DNA of 64,000 nucleotides, taken from Varanus komodoensis. Lineage: Eukaryota; Chordata; Lepidosauria; Squamata; Varanidae. The notes under the pieces are model-generated. The model did no database searches. It was not told where the DNA came from and saw only the letters and a list, made by a program, of their open reading frames with translations. Positions 1-9,439 of the stretch are shown piece after piece. The stretch is taken from positions 22,578,635-22,642,634 of the forward strand of contig NW_025336481.1 of assembly GCF_004798865.1 (NCBI RefSeq). The letters run 5' to 3'. The first letter of the stretch is position 1. Each line of letters opens with the position of its first letter. Both the position numbers and the translations under genes were made by a program.

Positions 1-112
1 CACTCTTGGAAATATTGTTCTCCCTCCCAACACAGAAGGAACACATCTTGGTGGGCTCTCCAGATTTAGACCAGGCCTACAATTCCTTCTATATCGTTTA
101 CATAGGAACATA

Positions 113-235
113 AGAACAACAACGCTGTCCTACCTAGTCCAGAATTCTGGGTTGTATCCAGTGGTAGTCCTGCTTTCCATAGACCTATTGAAGTGAATGG
201 GACTTCATTTGTTCTGCAATTATTTGTCCATAATG
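113..235. repeat. Old short interspersed repeat, squamate type (tentative)
   Basis: The phrases around 150-215 (a 'gttgtatccagtggtag' start and a central 'cattgaagtgaatggga' motif) resemble a widespread squamate palindromic repeat whose centre reads like 'cccattgaanttcaatggg'. The copy is diverged and its ends are not clear. The family assignment is from memory and weak. Confidence 0.35.
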
Positions 236-394
236 TGGGCAGCCAGCTCCCTGTGGGAAACCCACAAGGATAGATGAGTGTAATAGCACCCTTCAGTTCA
301 TGCTCCCCAGCAGCTCTTCTGCAGAAACATACTGTTTTGGATACTGGAGTGCTGTTTCTGATACTGGAGTAATATTTGAAATACGCATTTAAAA

Positions 395-488
395 TGATTT
401 CCAGAGGGGTAGCTGTGCTGGTCTGTTGCAATGAAAACAATGAAGAAAAACAAATATCTATGGCACAAACTTTTGTGGACCACATGGA
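395..488. repeat. Fragment of an ancient amniote interspersed repeat
   Basis: The segment beginning 'ccagaggggtagctgtgct' and ending near 'cttttgtggaccaca' follows an old repeat known to me from reptile and turtle genomes, in which a 'gggtagccgtgttggtct' motif is followed by 'ggcac...aaagacta' and 'agctttcgtgg'. I cannot name the family safely. Only one end is present. Confidence 0.4.
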
Positions 489-490
489 CA

Positions 491-1374
491 ATTTGCATTT
501 GTAATAAGAAAAGAACAGTTACCACAGGAACAGCTAGGTGTTTAATGACTGTGTGAACAAGTCTTTAAAACTCCCCCTTTCACTCCAGAAAAGCTGTCCT
601 GTGTACAGCAGTACAGGATGAATCCTAGCATTCTTTCCCTTTCATGATTTAGAAAACAGCTGCCCATATTTACATTTTCAATGTGTGTTGTAAAGGTTTA
701 GATCTGTTCAATTAATATTTGTGATTGCATAGAAGTTGTGACTCTGTGAATGCACACACTTCAGTGGAAACAGCATATTAATATGAGGAGAAACAGCATA
801 GTATTTATCTCCTTCATTATTTCTTTCATTGTTAAAACAAGGAAGAAGAAAGAAGGAACAAGGAAACTGATGGTTAATTCAGCCTGATTTTAATCTTCTG
901 AAACAAATAGCCCTAAGAAAGGCCTCTAAGTTGTTAAGGACCACCATTTTTGGTGAGGTGTCTCTAAAGACTGCCTGTGCCATGTCAGCACAGTTGATCT
1001 TCAAGGCTACAGCAACTACGATTTACTTCCCTTGAGGAAGAATTCCGAAAAGCAAAGCATTTGGGCTGGTGAGTTCTCTGGAAAGCTGCCAGCCACTTTT
1101 CCACTCTGACATTTGTTGCATAAAGGAAGCAGCCACTGGACTTTCCTGAGAAGTGAGGGAGGAGAGCAGGACCATCACCAAGTTCAGGTTGTTTGATACT
1201 TCCAGATTTTGGCTGCCCAGGTGGCTGCCCAGTTCACAGCTCCTGGAGGTGACCTTGCATGCAGAGCATCAGGATCTGAAGCCGGGAAACAACGGCCCCT
1301 GAATGGATTTACAAAGCTTTCCTATGCTGCTCAGCTTTGCCACAGCAACAATGGCTTTTGTGGTAGCTGCCTTG
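491..1374. other. No gene or clear repeat seen
   Basis: AT-rich unique-looking sequence. The open frame at 1209-1457 is short, runs into the decayed minisatellite and has no recognisable domain. I see no RNA gene or transposon end here. Confidence 0.5.
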
Positions 1375-1810
1375 TGTTCCTGAACCTGCTACCAGTCTTG
1401 CCTCAGCTGTGCCCCAGCTCCTGCCTGCTCTTGACCCTGCCCTTGTCTCTGGTCTGACTCCACCTTGCCAGGTACCTGATCCTTGTCTTCACCTCTGGTT
1501 CTGCTGCACCTTAGCAGGTATCAGGCTCTTACTTGCCTTATGTCTGGTTCTGGCATGACTTGAAGGCATCTGACCTTTGCCTGTTTGTGGTTCTGCCCTT
1601 GCTTCTGTAGCTGCCATAGCTTGCAGGTATCTCACCTCACTTGCTCCTGGCTCTGCCTGTGCCTTTGGGCCTGCCATGCCTTGCTGGATTTCTGACCCTC
1701 ACTTATTCCTGACTCTCTCTTTGCATCTCACTCTGCCATGCACTGGTTTGATCCTCGTGTTCCTGCCTTTGCTTCTGCTCTTGGCTTCTGTGTCATGCTT
1801 CCCCGATCTT
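1375..1810. repeat. Decayed minisatellite, period about 45-62 bp
   Basis: About seven imperfect units follow each other. Each begins near 'gacc/gatcc', continues with 'cttgcctctggttctg' variants and closes near 'tgccatgccttgcaggtatct'. Unit starts fall at roughly 1433, 1478, 1525, 1572, 1633, 1694 and 1750. Unit length and sequence both drift, so the array is old. The strand is pyrimidine-rich (C and T). The open frames on both strands here are products of the low-complexity repeat, not genes. Confidence 0.6.
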
Positions 1811-1939
1811 GGTGCTCTAGCCATAAACACCCATTGTCTACATCCTGGACATGACACATAATATAGATTCTATTAATTGGAAAGTCTTGGTAAGGAATGA
1901 CAGTGTAAATACAGGAGCATCAAATTGTTGTGGTGGCAT

Positions 1940-2660
1940 CATCTTGCTTCCGAGCAGGTGCAAGTGCGCCCTAGTATGGGCCTACAATCTGGCATATTTA
2001 GGGACCATGAAGGTGGAAAAGATGCAACATTTTACTCTCTCTATTCAGTGTTCTATCTGCCACCCTGTGGAACTTATTAGGACCTTCCAGGGCCTGCAAT
2101 ATGATAGACCTAAGAACACTGTGGAGCCATTTAAGGTTCATTATAACATACTTACTAGGCACTTCCAGGTCAAAAATCTCTTGCATCTTTGAGAGCTTAG
2201 ATTCCACCGTTATAGCTGGTGAATCTGGTGAGGTTCATAGCCTGGTCCAATTTTTTTGGATAAGTTACAGTTGGTACAGCTTGAGGATGTTGACAAGGTG
2301 ATTGGATGGGTTCATGCAGCCACCCCTCTCCTGGATCCTTGTCCCTCTTTAATAATAAAACCATCAGAGTGGGAATGGCTGGTTGGAACAGGAAGACAAT
2401 GAATGCATGTTTTAAAGAGGGACTGTTCCAGTGCCATCTGAAGGAAATGGTGCTGGTAGCATTTCCAAAGATGGCACCCCTGGACCCAGAAAATCCTAAA
2501 TAGTTTTAAGCTGATAGCATATGCTCCCTTCCTGTGCAAGGGTGTTGAGTGGATGGTTGCCAACAAGCTCCAGGCACTATTGGATAAGACTAATAATCTG
2601 GATCCATTTTAATCAGGAATTGGAAAGAGTTTTAGCACCATCTATGATCTGATAATCTCT
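1940..2660 (+). mobile_element. L2 LINE, part of ORF2 (5' half of the interrupted copy)
   Basis: From about 2060 the sequence follows vertebrate L2 (CR1-superclade) ORF2 between the endonuclease and the reverse transcriptase. One passage gives a decayed form of 'LDPCPSWL' (near 2330-2350). Another gives the 'PLDPENPK' stretch (2479-2503), which precedes the RT 'RPVSNLPFLGKVIE' block. A third gives 'LDPFQSGF' (near 2598-2625). Several in-frame stops and small indels are present, so the copy is dead. Similarity upstream of 2060 is weaker and the start at 1940 is a guess. The copy stops exactly at the left target duplication of the BovB insertion and resumes at 5095. Confidence 0.7.
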
Positions 2661-2671
2661 AAACTAGATTT
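2661..2671. repeat. Left target-site duplication of the BovB insertion
   Basis: The 11-mer aaactagattt here is repeated perfectly at 5084-5094, directly after the BovB 3' tail. This fixes the insertion point inside the older L2. Confidence 0.8.
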
Positions 2672-2787
2672 TCTGTTGCAAAATTTAGGCTTAAATGGAA
2701 GAAAGTAGGGAAAAGCACTAGGCCACTCAGGTATGACCTAAATCATACCCCTGATGAATATACAGTAAAAGTGACAAATAGATTTAA

Positions 2788-3093
2788 TGTCCGTGAAGGA
2801 CATTAGGAGGGTGAGCACCTGGAGGAGGGCTTTCTCTGTGGTGGCGCCCAACCTATGGAATGCGCTCCCCAGAGAGGTCTGCCTGGTGCCATCGTTATTT
2901 GCTTTTTGGCGCCAGGTCAAGACCTTTTTATTTAAATGTCATTTTAATTGTTGATTTTATTTATTGACTTTGACAGCTTTGGCCAGGATATCTCCAACTG
3001 TTTTTATTGTACTAATGATGTTTATTTATTTGTAAGCCTCCCCGAGGCTTAGGCGAATGGGGCGGCATATAAGCCAGCTAAATAAATAAATAA
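2788..3093 (+). mobile_element. L2 LINE 3' end inserted into the BovB
   Basis: This is the C-terminal coding end and 3' UTR of an L2-type LINE. The 'ggagggctttctctgtggtg' and 'atggaatgcgctccccagag' passages encode the conserved AFSVVAPxLWNALP-like block, followed by 'ggcgccaggtcaagac'. The 3' end reads 'gaggcttaggcgaatggggc' and closes in a (taaa)n tail. BovB similarity stops just before it ('gtgacaaatagattta') and resumes just after it ('tttagggaattagata'). A short attta duplication (2782-2786, 3093-3097) is a possible target duplication. It is less diverged than the L2 copy that hosts the BovB, as expected for a later insertion. Confidence 0.85.
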
Positions 3094-3095
3094 AT

Positions 3096-5064
3096 TTAGG
3101 GAATTAGATATGATAGACAGAGTGCCTGAAGAACTATGGATGGAGGTCCGCAACATTGTATAAGAGGCAGCAACTAAAACCATCCCAAAGAAAAAGAAAT
3201 GCAAGAAAGCAAAATGGCTATCTGAGGAAGCTTTACAAATAGCTGAGGAAAGAAGGGAAGCAAAAGGCAAGGGAGAAAAGGAAAGATACACCCAATTGAA
3301 TGCAGAATTCCAGAGAATAGCTAGAAGAGGTAAGAATGCCTTCTTAAATGAACAGTGCAAAGAAATAGAAGAAAAAAATGGAATAGGGAGGACCAGAGAT
3401 ATCTTCAAGAAAATTGGAGATATGAAGGGAACGTTTCATGCAAAGATGGGCATGATAAAGGACCAAAATGGCAGGGACCTAACAGAGGCAGAAGAGATTA
3501 AGAAGAGGTGGCAAGATTACACAGAGGAACTATACAAGAAAGAGCTTAACGTCCCTGATAACCACGATGGGGTGGTCACTGACCTTGAGCCAGACATCCT
3601 GGAATGTGAAGTCAAATGGGCTTTAGGAAGTCTGAGCAACAACAAAGCTAGTGAAGGTGACAGTATTCCAGCTGACCTATTCAAAATCTTAAAAGATGAT
3701 GCAGTAAAAGTGCTACACTCACTATGTCAGCAAACTTGGAAAACTCAAAAGTGGCCACAGGATTGGAAAAAGTCAGTTTACATTCGTATCCCAAAGAAGG
3801 GCAATGCCAAAGAATGTTCGAACTACTGCACTATTGCACTCATTTCACATGCTAGCAAAGTGATGCTCAAAATCCTACAAGCTAGACTCCAGCAGTTTGT
3901 GGATCGAGAACTACCAGAAGTACAGGCAGGATTTCGAAGAGGGAGAGGAACTAGAGATCAAATTGCCAACATACGCTGGATCATGGAGAAAGCTAGGGAG
4001 TTCCAGAAAAACATCTACTTCTGCATCATTGACTATGCTAAAGCCTTTGATTGTGTGGATCACAACAAATTGTGGCAAGTTCTTAAAGGGATGGGAGTAC
4101 CAGACCTCTTATTTCTCTTGAGAAACCTATATGCAGGTCAAGAAGCAACAGTGAGAACTGGACACAGAACCACTGATTGGTTCAAAATTGAGAAAGGAGT
4201 TCGGCAAGGCTGTATACTGTCGCCCTGCCTACTTAAATGCAGAGTACATCATGAGAAAGGCGGGGCTAGATGAATCACCAGTTGGAATTAAGATTGCCAA
4301 GAGAAATATCAACAACCTCAGATATGCAGATGATACCACTCTAATGGCAGAAAGTGAAGCGCCTCTTGATGTGGATGAAGGAGGAGAGTGCAAAAGTTGG
4401 CTTGAAACACAACATTAAGAAAACTAAGATCATAGCATCCGGTCCTATCACTTCCTGGCAAATAGATGGGGAAGAAATGGAGGTAGTGACAGATTTTATT
4501 TTCCTGGGCTCCAAGATCACCGTAGATGGGGGCTGCAGCCAAGAAATTAAAAGACACTTGCTCCTGGGAGGAAAGCTATGACAAATCTAGACAACATACT
4601 GAAAAGCAGAGACATCACCCTGCCAACAAAAGTGCGTATAGTCAAGGCTATGATTTTCCCTGTTGTAATGTATGTCTGTGGAAGTTGGACCATAAGGAAG
4701 GCTGAACGCCGAAGAATTGAGGCCTTTGAATGGTGGTGCTGGAGGAGACTCCTGCGAGTCCCTTGGACAGCAAGGCAATCAAACTGGTCATTCCTAGAGG
4801 AGGATTGATTGCTCTTTAGAAGGCCAGATATAGAAGATGAAACTCAAATACTTTGGCCGCCTAATGAGAAGGAAGGACTCCCTGGACAAGAGCCTAATGC
4901 TGGGAACAATAGATGGCAAAAGAAGAAGGGGACGGCAGAGAATGAGGTGGCTAGATGGAGTCACTGAAGCAGTTGGTGTGAGCTTAAGTGGACTCCGGGG
5001 GATGGTGGAGGACAGGAAGGCCTGGAGGAATGTTGTCCATGGGGTCATGATGGGTCGGACATGA
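3096..5064 (+). pseudogene. BovB ORF2 remnant (reverse transcriptase and C-terminal region)
   Basis: This remnant encoded the reverse transcriptase used for target-primed reverse transcription. The longest clean stretch (3164-4273) carries the BovB pre-RT block (NAEFQRIARRGKNAF), the fingers block (IPKKGNAKECSNY), motif A (IDYAKAFD, Asp codon at 4031-4033) and motif B (GVRQGCILSP). The YADD catalytic box lies at 4323-4334. The C-terminal part has SGPITSWQIDGEE, RDITLPTKVRIVKAM, WCWRRLLRVPWTAR and a closing NVVHGVMMGRT. It is broken by a stop at 3161-3163 and by frame changes near 4235 (about five bases missing before NAEYIM), 4355, 4577 and 4805-4837. The upstream coding part is separated by the L2 insertion. 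The catalytic residues I can locate are intact, so loss of function comes from frame damage and truncation. It is not a host gene. Confidence 0.92.
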
Positions 5065-5083
5065 CTTCGCGACTAACAACAAC

Positions 5084-5094
5084 AAACTAGATTT
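5084..5094. repeat. Right target-site duplication of the BovB insertion
   Basis: Perfect copy of the 11-mer at 2661-2671. It overlaps the final a residues of the BovB tail, so the true duplication could be a base or two shorter. Confidence 0.8.
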
Positions 5095-5745
5095 CCACAA
5101 TATGTTCTAGATGGAGCTTCCCTTGAAGACAGTTTTGAAGCTGCAGCTTGTGCAAAATGTGGCAGCCAGACTAATAACTGGGACCATACAGTCAAAGCAT
5201 TTAACTCTCATTCTGTCCTAGTTGCATAGGCTGCTCATATGTTTCCAAGCCCAATTGCAGGTGCTGCTTTTAAGCTATAAAGCTCTTTACAGCCTAGGAC
5301 CACAGTACCTAATGGAAAGTCTTTCCAGACCGCAATCTACACAGACTCAGAATTTTGTAGCTGAGGGCTTCCTCTGTCACTTCCAAAAGAGGCTGAGAAA
5401 GAGGCTGAGTGAGGAAGACTTTCTCAGTGGTGCTCCCCAAAAACTTCATTACGGAATGATGGGAGACCTGCCTGGTGTCAACATTGTCATCTTTAAAACT
5501 GCCTTCTGTTCCTGGAATTTAATGGTGTATGATGGGCTATGTCAGTTTATTCACAAGTCTAGTTTGTTTTCTTGAACTTGTTTTAAATGTTTAAGCTGTT
5601 TTGAATATTGCTACTGGGATTTTACACTGTGTTTATTTCAACTGTATTTTTATTCATCCATTTTATTACTTTACTTTGATAAATTGCTGTGAACTGCCCA
5701 GAGAGCTTTGACTATTGGACAATATAAAAATGAAATTCATCATTA
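5095..5745 (+). mobile_element. L2 LINE, ORF2 C-terminus and 3' UTR (3' half of the interrupted copy)
   Basis: The passage 5110-5190 ('gaagctgcagcttgtgcaaa', 'gcagccagactaataac') and the encoded YKALYSLGPQYL (near 5275-5310) are the L2 ORF2 C-terminal block. Similarity continues through a decayed 'FS.GAP' block near 5430 to the 3' UTR. The 3' end 'actgcccagagagctttgac' (5695-5714) followed by 'tataaaaatgaaatt' is the L2 terminus. It is more diverged than the L2 copy at 51398-52029. With 1940-2660 it forms one older L2 split by BovB, but the central reverse transcriptase part is absent from both halves. Confidence 0.78.
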
Positions 5746-6342
5746 CCATCATCACATCCCAGCTCCCTCAAGAGCATTTATGATCGCCTTTACAACATGC
5801 ATTGCAGCAGTTGCATTTTCTCAGGCCTTGGACTAGTGACTCTCATTTTCACACAGTATGTATATTTAAGCTAGCTCCTGAGCAATTCATAAAATAGGTG
5901 GCGTGGGCTCAGGAGATCTGTGTTTTGATTACTTTGGGAGATACAGATCAGGTGAATGTGCTTCCTCCAAACGTCCTTGGGAATCCCTTGTTGCTTGTTA
6001 ATCATCCATGCTGCTTGCTGCTACTGGTCTTGTCTTGACCTGAGGAATCAGCTTTGTGATGTATTCCTCATCTAACCATGATCTGGATCAACAGAACCTT
6101 GCGAGCAGTACAAATCTCCCATTAATTCTCATTCAATGAAAATATATATTTTTTCATTTTCTATGTTTGCATCCTTCTTTTCCTCTCACGACCTCACAAC
6201 CAGATGTGATTTCACCAGGGTTTCACATGAAGCTTCCAAGTTGGGTAACAGCCAAGCCGGTCTTTTTCTTTCTTGCCTGCCTTGTTCTTTCCTGAACTGC
6301 ACGCCACCTTCATTTACTGCTGGCCTTTGCAGGTTAATGTGT

Positions 6343-6445
6343 GTTGTTGTTGAATTCCAGTTCTCATCATCTACAGCAACTATGGTCAATGGTTGGGGGT
6401 GATGGAATTTGCAGTCCCATGGCATCTGGAGGAACACAGAGGTGT
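6343..6445. repeat. Palindromic short repeat (MITE-like foldback), copy 1
   Basis: The left arm has 'gttgttgttgaattccagtt' and the right arm 'gatggaatttgcagtcccat' followed by 'ggcatctggaggaacaca'. The arms are approximate reverse complements around a centre near 'ctatggtcaatggttggg'. This matches a common squamate foldback repeat whose arms contain 'ccctccagatgt' and 'ttggactacaa'. Related copies lie at 15208-15332, 54955-55080, 55533-55672 and 62391-62516. Confidence 0.6.
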
Positions 6446-8279
6446 TTTTTGTGTCTCACTCTCCTACAATGCACTTCACATAACTCTGCAAATCAGGAAG
6501 ACCAAGTAGATACTGTCTTAGCATCAACGAACCCATTCCTATCCTGCTGCTTTCATAGACAAATTCATAGATAAATGCATTAAGCTATCAATGGTTTGAT
6601 GATAATATTCATATTAAAGACTTTTGTTTTATTCATTTTTTCTTGCATAGAAATGCAAAGGAAAATAATTCCCTTAATGAATTATTCGTCAAGTGTGTTA
6701 TTGTATACTAATTCTTGCCCTCCAAACAATCAGATTGCACTATCAGCACAAGATATATGCATGCAAACCCTTTTTTGTATGATAAGGTCTTGAGAACAGT
6801 AATTTAAGAAAATCTCTCATCAATGGCAGCAAACATTGTACACTGTCTGGAAGAAAGATGATGATGACTTTCTGGTTCTTAATGTATAATTTATTTACAT
6901 TCATGCATGTGAGAGAGCTATTTCATTCATCTCTTAAATGGTGGTATAAAATAATAGAAATGTGACGTCTAATGAATGTTATTAGTTTATCCTCACCACC
7001 TCTGGAGGATAATATCCACTGACAGTTCTCTCACTGATAGCCCTACGTGGAGAAGATGTTCTTAAAAATCTAGTCATGTTGTAGAAAAAGGGCAGAGGAT
7101 TCCTTAATGTCACATGAAAAAAACAGTAAACTTTACTTAAAACAAAACCTGCCCAGGCTTGGCATTTGGCTGCTGGTTGCCAAAGCAAAGCCACTTGTAA
7201 AAATAAAGAGTAAATGCCATCTCAAGCAAAATAAGGGTGCTTTTTGGGTGTGTGTGTGTGTGCGGGGGGACTAGGGCTGCATTGTAATTGGCCACTCTGT
7301 TTGTGTTGCCTGGTGCTGGGGCCTCCACATTAAACTGAACAAATGCCACATTTGCATTTCCGATCAGAGTTAGCATTCCTTACATTTCTTGAACAAGCTT
7401 TGTTTATGGGGGAATGGTGGAAACGTTATCCAAATTAATTCACTAGGCAAGCTTAATCACAATGACAGAGCTGTAGAATTCTTGAGAAGACCAATTCTGA
7501 CTTAGCAAAAAGGAATTTGCCAGGAATAGTCTCTGGACAGTGAAACAGCTCAGATATCAAAAAGTGAAGGCAGCCAAGATGGCTATCACTGTCTCTCCTT
7601 AGAAACAACAACAGTCCCCCAACAACACCAGACTATGTTCTGTGCCAACAAGCAGGGGGTATTATACATACTTGGGAATGCATTCATAAGGGTACAAACC
7701 ATTATTAAACAGAACCCAGACATAGTTGGCGGGACACTCAGTGCAAAAAAATCACTGTCAGCTTTACTCAGCAAACAAAACATTTTCAATCTCATTGTCT
7801 CTTTTGGTATTACTTTGAAATTCTCTCAACAGAGAATGCATATATTTATTGAAGAATTAGGTGAAATGTATAAGAGATTGAGAGAGACTGAGCACATTGC
7901 TATGTCTAAAGCTGTTTATTTTCAGTGGAAATGTTAAGCAAGAAGGAAATAATGATGCTTAGTAACTTACAATATACTACTGTTGCAGCTCTCAAAACAA
8001 ACCAGTTTAATTAGAAAATGGGAGGTTTAAAAAAAGCAAGTATATATGTCTTTCTAAACAGATTGCCCAGCACTGTCATTTCTCTAAAATGATGTCAAAA
8101 GAGAGATTCTTGTTTTTTGTATTCCCCTTTGGAACATGATTGTGCCAGCACAATCTTGCAATACTAAATGAGTTAGAGTTTACAAGTGGTGCATCCTTTT
8201 TTGTTCCATCAAGGAAACAAAAATGAATCAGAGAGCCTCTTGGAAGAACTGCTGCGGTTGTTGTTTTGTAGCATATGGG

Positions 8280-8520
8280 CTTGCTTACACTGACCACATT
8301 TGGACAGCATGCTGTGGTTCACCAATGATGAGCCACAGTAGCTGCGGGTACCAAGTTACATACGCAACACTCGCTCAGTTGGTTATGCTGTGCAACCTAG
8401 AGACCACAGATTATGCAAGTGCTGCTTGTCTCTGCTACTACCCTGAAATGGAACAAGGTTATGCATGGGTTGTTTAACCTTCACATTACCCATGCTGTCC
8501 AAGTTTGAACCACTTGAAAC
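8280..8520. repeat. Possible non-autonomous DNA element fragment
   Basis: Reiterated and inverted 'aacc'/'ggtt' and 'tgtggt'/'accaca' motifs, with 'tatgcatgggttgtttaacc', resemble a squamate repeat with 'aaccatgcataacc'-type arms. Terminal inverted repeats and a target duplication were not resolved. Confidence 0.3.
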
Positions 8521-9269
8521 GGTGTCTGTATGTGGTTAGGAATATATGGATTTCCAAAACATCAATTCTATGTTTCATAGAGTAGCAGGTGCGTTTTTGT
8601 GTCATCTGCACATCAGTGAAATCAGGTTTTGCTCAAATTCAACCACATACATATGGACAGATGTGCAAATCTCCCCGGCCTGAAAGCATATTTTAATGGT
8701 TAGCCTATGGAGAAAAAGCACATTTTTGATGGTTTTAAATTTTCATATTTTTATGAGTAAATTTGTATAAAATTGTAGAAGAGTGGAAAAAAAGTTTACA
8801 CATTGATGGAATATGCATGATTTAGGAAAGCCATTCCCCTGCAGAATCCATGAGTGTAACTCTTGGAAATTCAATCTCACTTGAATCTGTTGCAGATTTC
8901 TCTGACATCCTGACGTGTGCTATAGCCTCAGTATGGGCCAAATAGCCCAGTTAGGGGACCCCCTGTGAACTGTATAATTATAAATGTTTGAAAAAGTCAG
9001 CTTCTTCATGTTCTGAATCTTAACCAGTAGGATTAGTGCAACTGAGGGGCGTACTATACCCTACCCATTTAATTTGATTAACCGTTCAGTAGCCAAGATA
9101 GCTTTGATCAGGAATTCCATTTGGCATGAGCAATATTGGAGACATAGGATTTCTATGAGAGAATAGACTCTGAAATGCACTTCTCTAGCAGCATCAGCAA
9201 CCATCAATGGTATGGAATAATAAATAAATACCATCACTATCCCTGCTGGGATAGTTGGTAGCATACGAG

Positions 9270-9438
9270 TGCATAAATAAATAGTATTATTAGTTGCATT
9301 CTATACTGCCCATAGCCAAAGCTCTTTGGGTGGTTCACAGTACTGAAGTTACCAATCCAGATTTAAGCTAGAATCTGACTGTGCTTAGCTTACAAGATTA
9401 GACATTGATCAGACACTTTGGGCTATATGGAAGATATG
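9270..9438 (-). mobile_element. 5S-rRNA-derived SINE with L2-like tail, copy 1
   Basis: Read on the minus strand from 9430, the sequence aligns with vertebrate 5S rRNA from about its tenth base. The blocks are a 'ccata' start, 'tctgatcaatgtctaatctt' (5S: CTGATCTCGTCTGATCTC), 'gtaagctaagcacagtcaga' (the 5S A-box region AAGCTAAGCAGGGTCG) and 'ctggattggtaactt' (5S: TTGGATGGGAGACC, the IE/C-box region). Directly after the 5S part, near 9342, comes a tail with 'acccaaagagctttggctat'. This matches the L2 3' end seen at 5687-5735 in the same window. It ends in an AT-rich run. There is little room for a Deu-type central domain between head and tail. Head plus tail argues for a SINE, not a 5S pseudogene. 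Confidence 0.75.
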
Positions 9439-9439
9439 C

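Larger units (their letters stand above)
2672..5083 (+). mobile_element. RTE-BovB LINE, 5'-truncated and degraded
   Basis: This is a BovB (RTE clade) non-LTR retrotransposon. Similarity to BovB begins at about 2683, near the end of the endonuclease region, and runs to the typical 3' end 'gacatgacttcgcgactaac' followed by a short (aac)n tail. The N-terminal endonuclease domain is missing, as usual for a 5'-truncated LINE insertion. Without the inserted L2 piece (2788-3093) it is about 2.1 kb, against about 3.2 kb for full-length BovB. A perfect 11-bp duplication flanks it (2661-2671 and 5084-5094). BovB is patchily distributed in animals (squamates, ruminants, some other lineages, ticks) and is a textbook case of horizontal transfer, so its presence supports a squamate source. 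Confidence 0.93.
5746..9269. other. Mostly unique AT-rich DNA, no gene seen
   Basis: Apart from the palindromic repeat at 6343-6445, a short (GT)n at 7248-7262 and the possible DNA-element fragment at 8280-8520, I see no recognisable gene or repeat. The open frames are under about 100 codons without domains. Confidence 0.5.

Noticed and set aside
1209-1861. Leucine-rich short proteins in the pyrimidine-rich region
   Set aside because: They are frames through a decayed minisatellite, and no start or splice context supports them.
3296-4273. A host gene encoding a 325-residue reverse transcriptase-like protein
   Set aside because: It is the middle of a BovB ORF, flanked by the element's own sequence and target duplications, with frame damage on both sides.
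9345-9438. A real 5S rRNA gene
   Set aside because: The 5S-like part is diverged and continues into an L2-type tail shared with the copy at 29350-29436, which fits a SINE, not a 5S gene.
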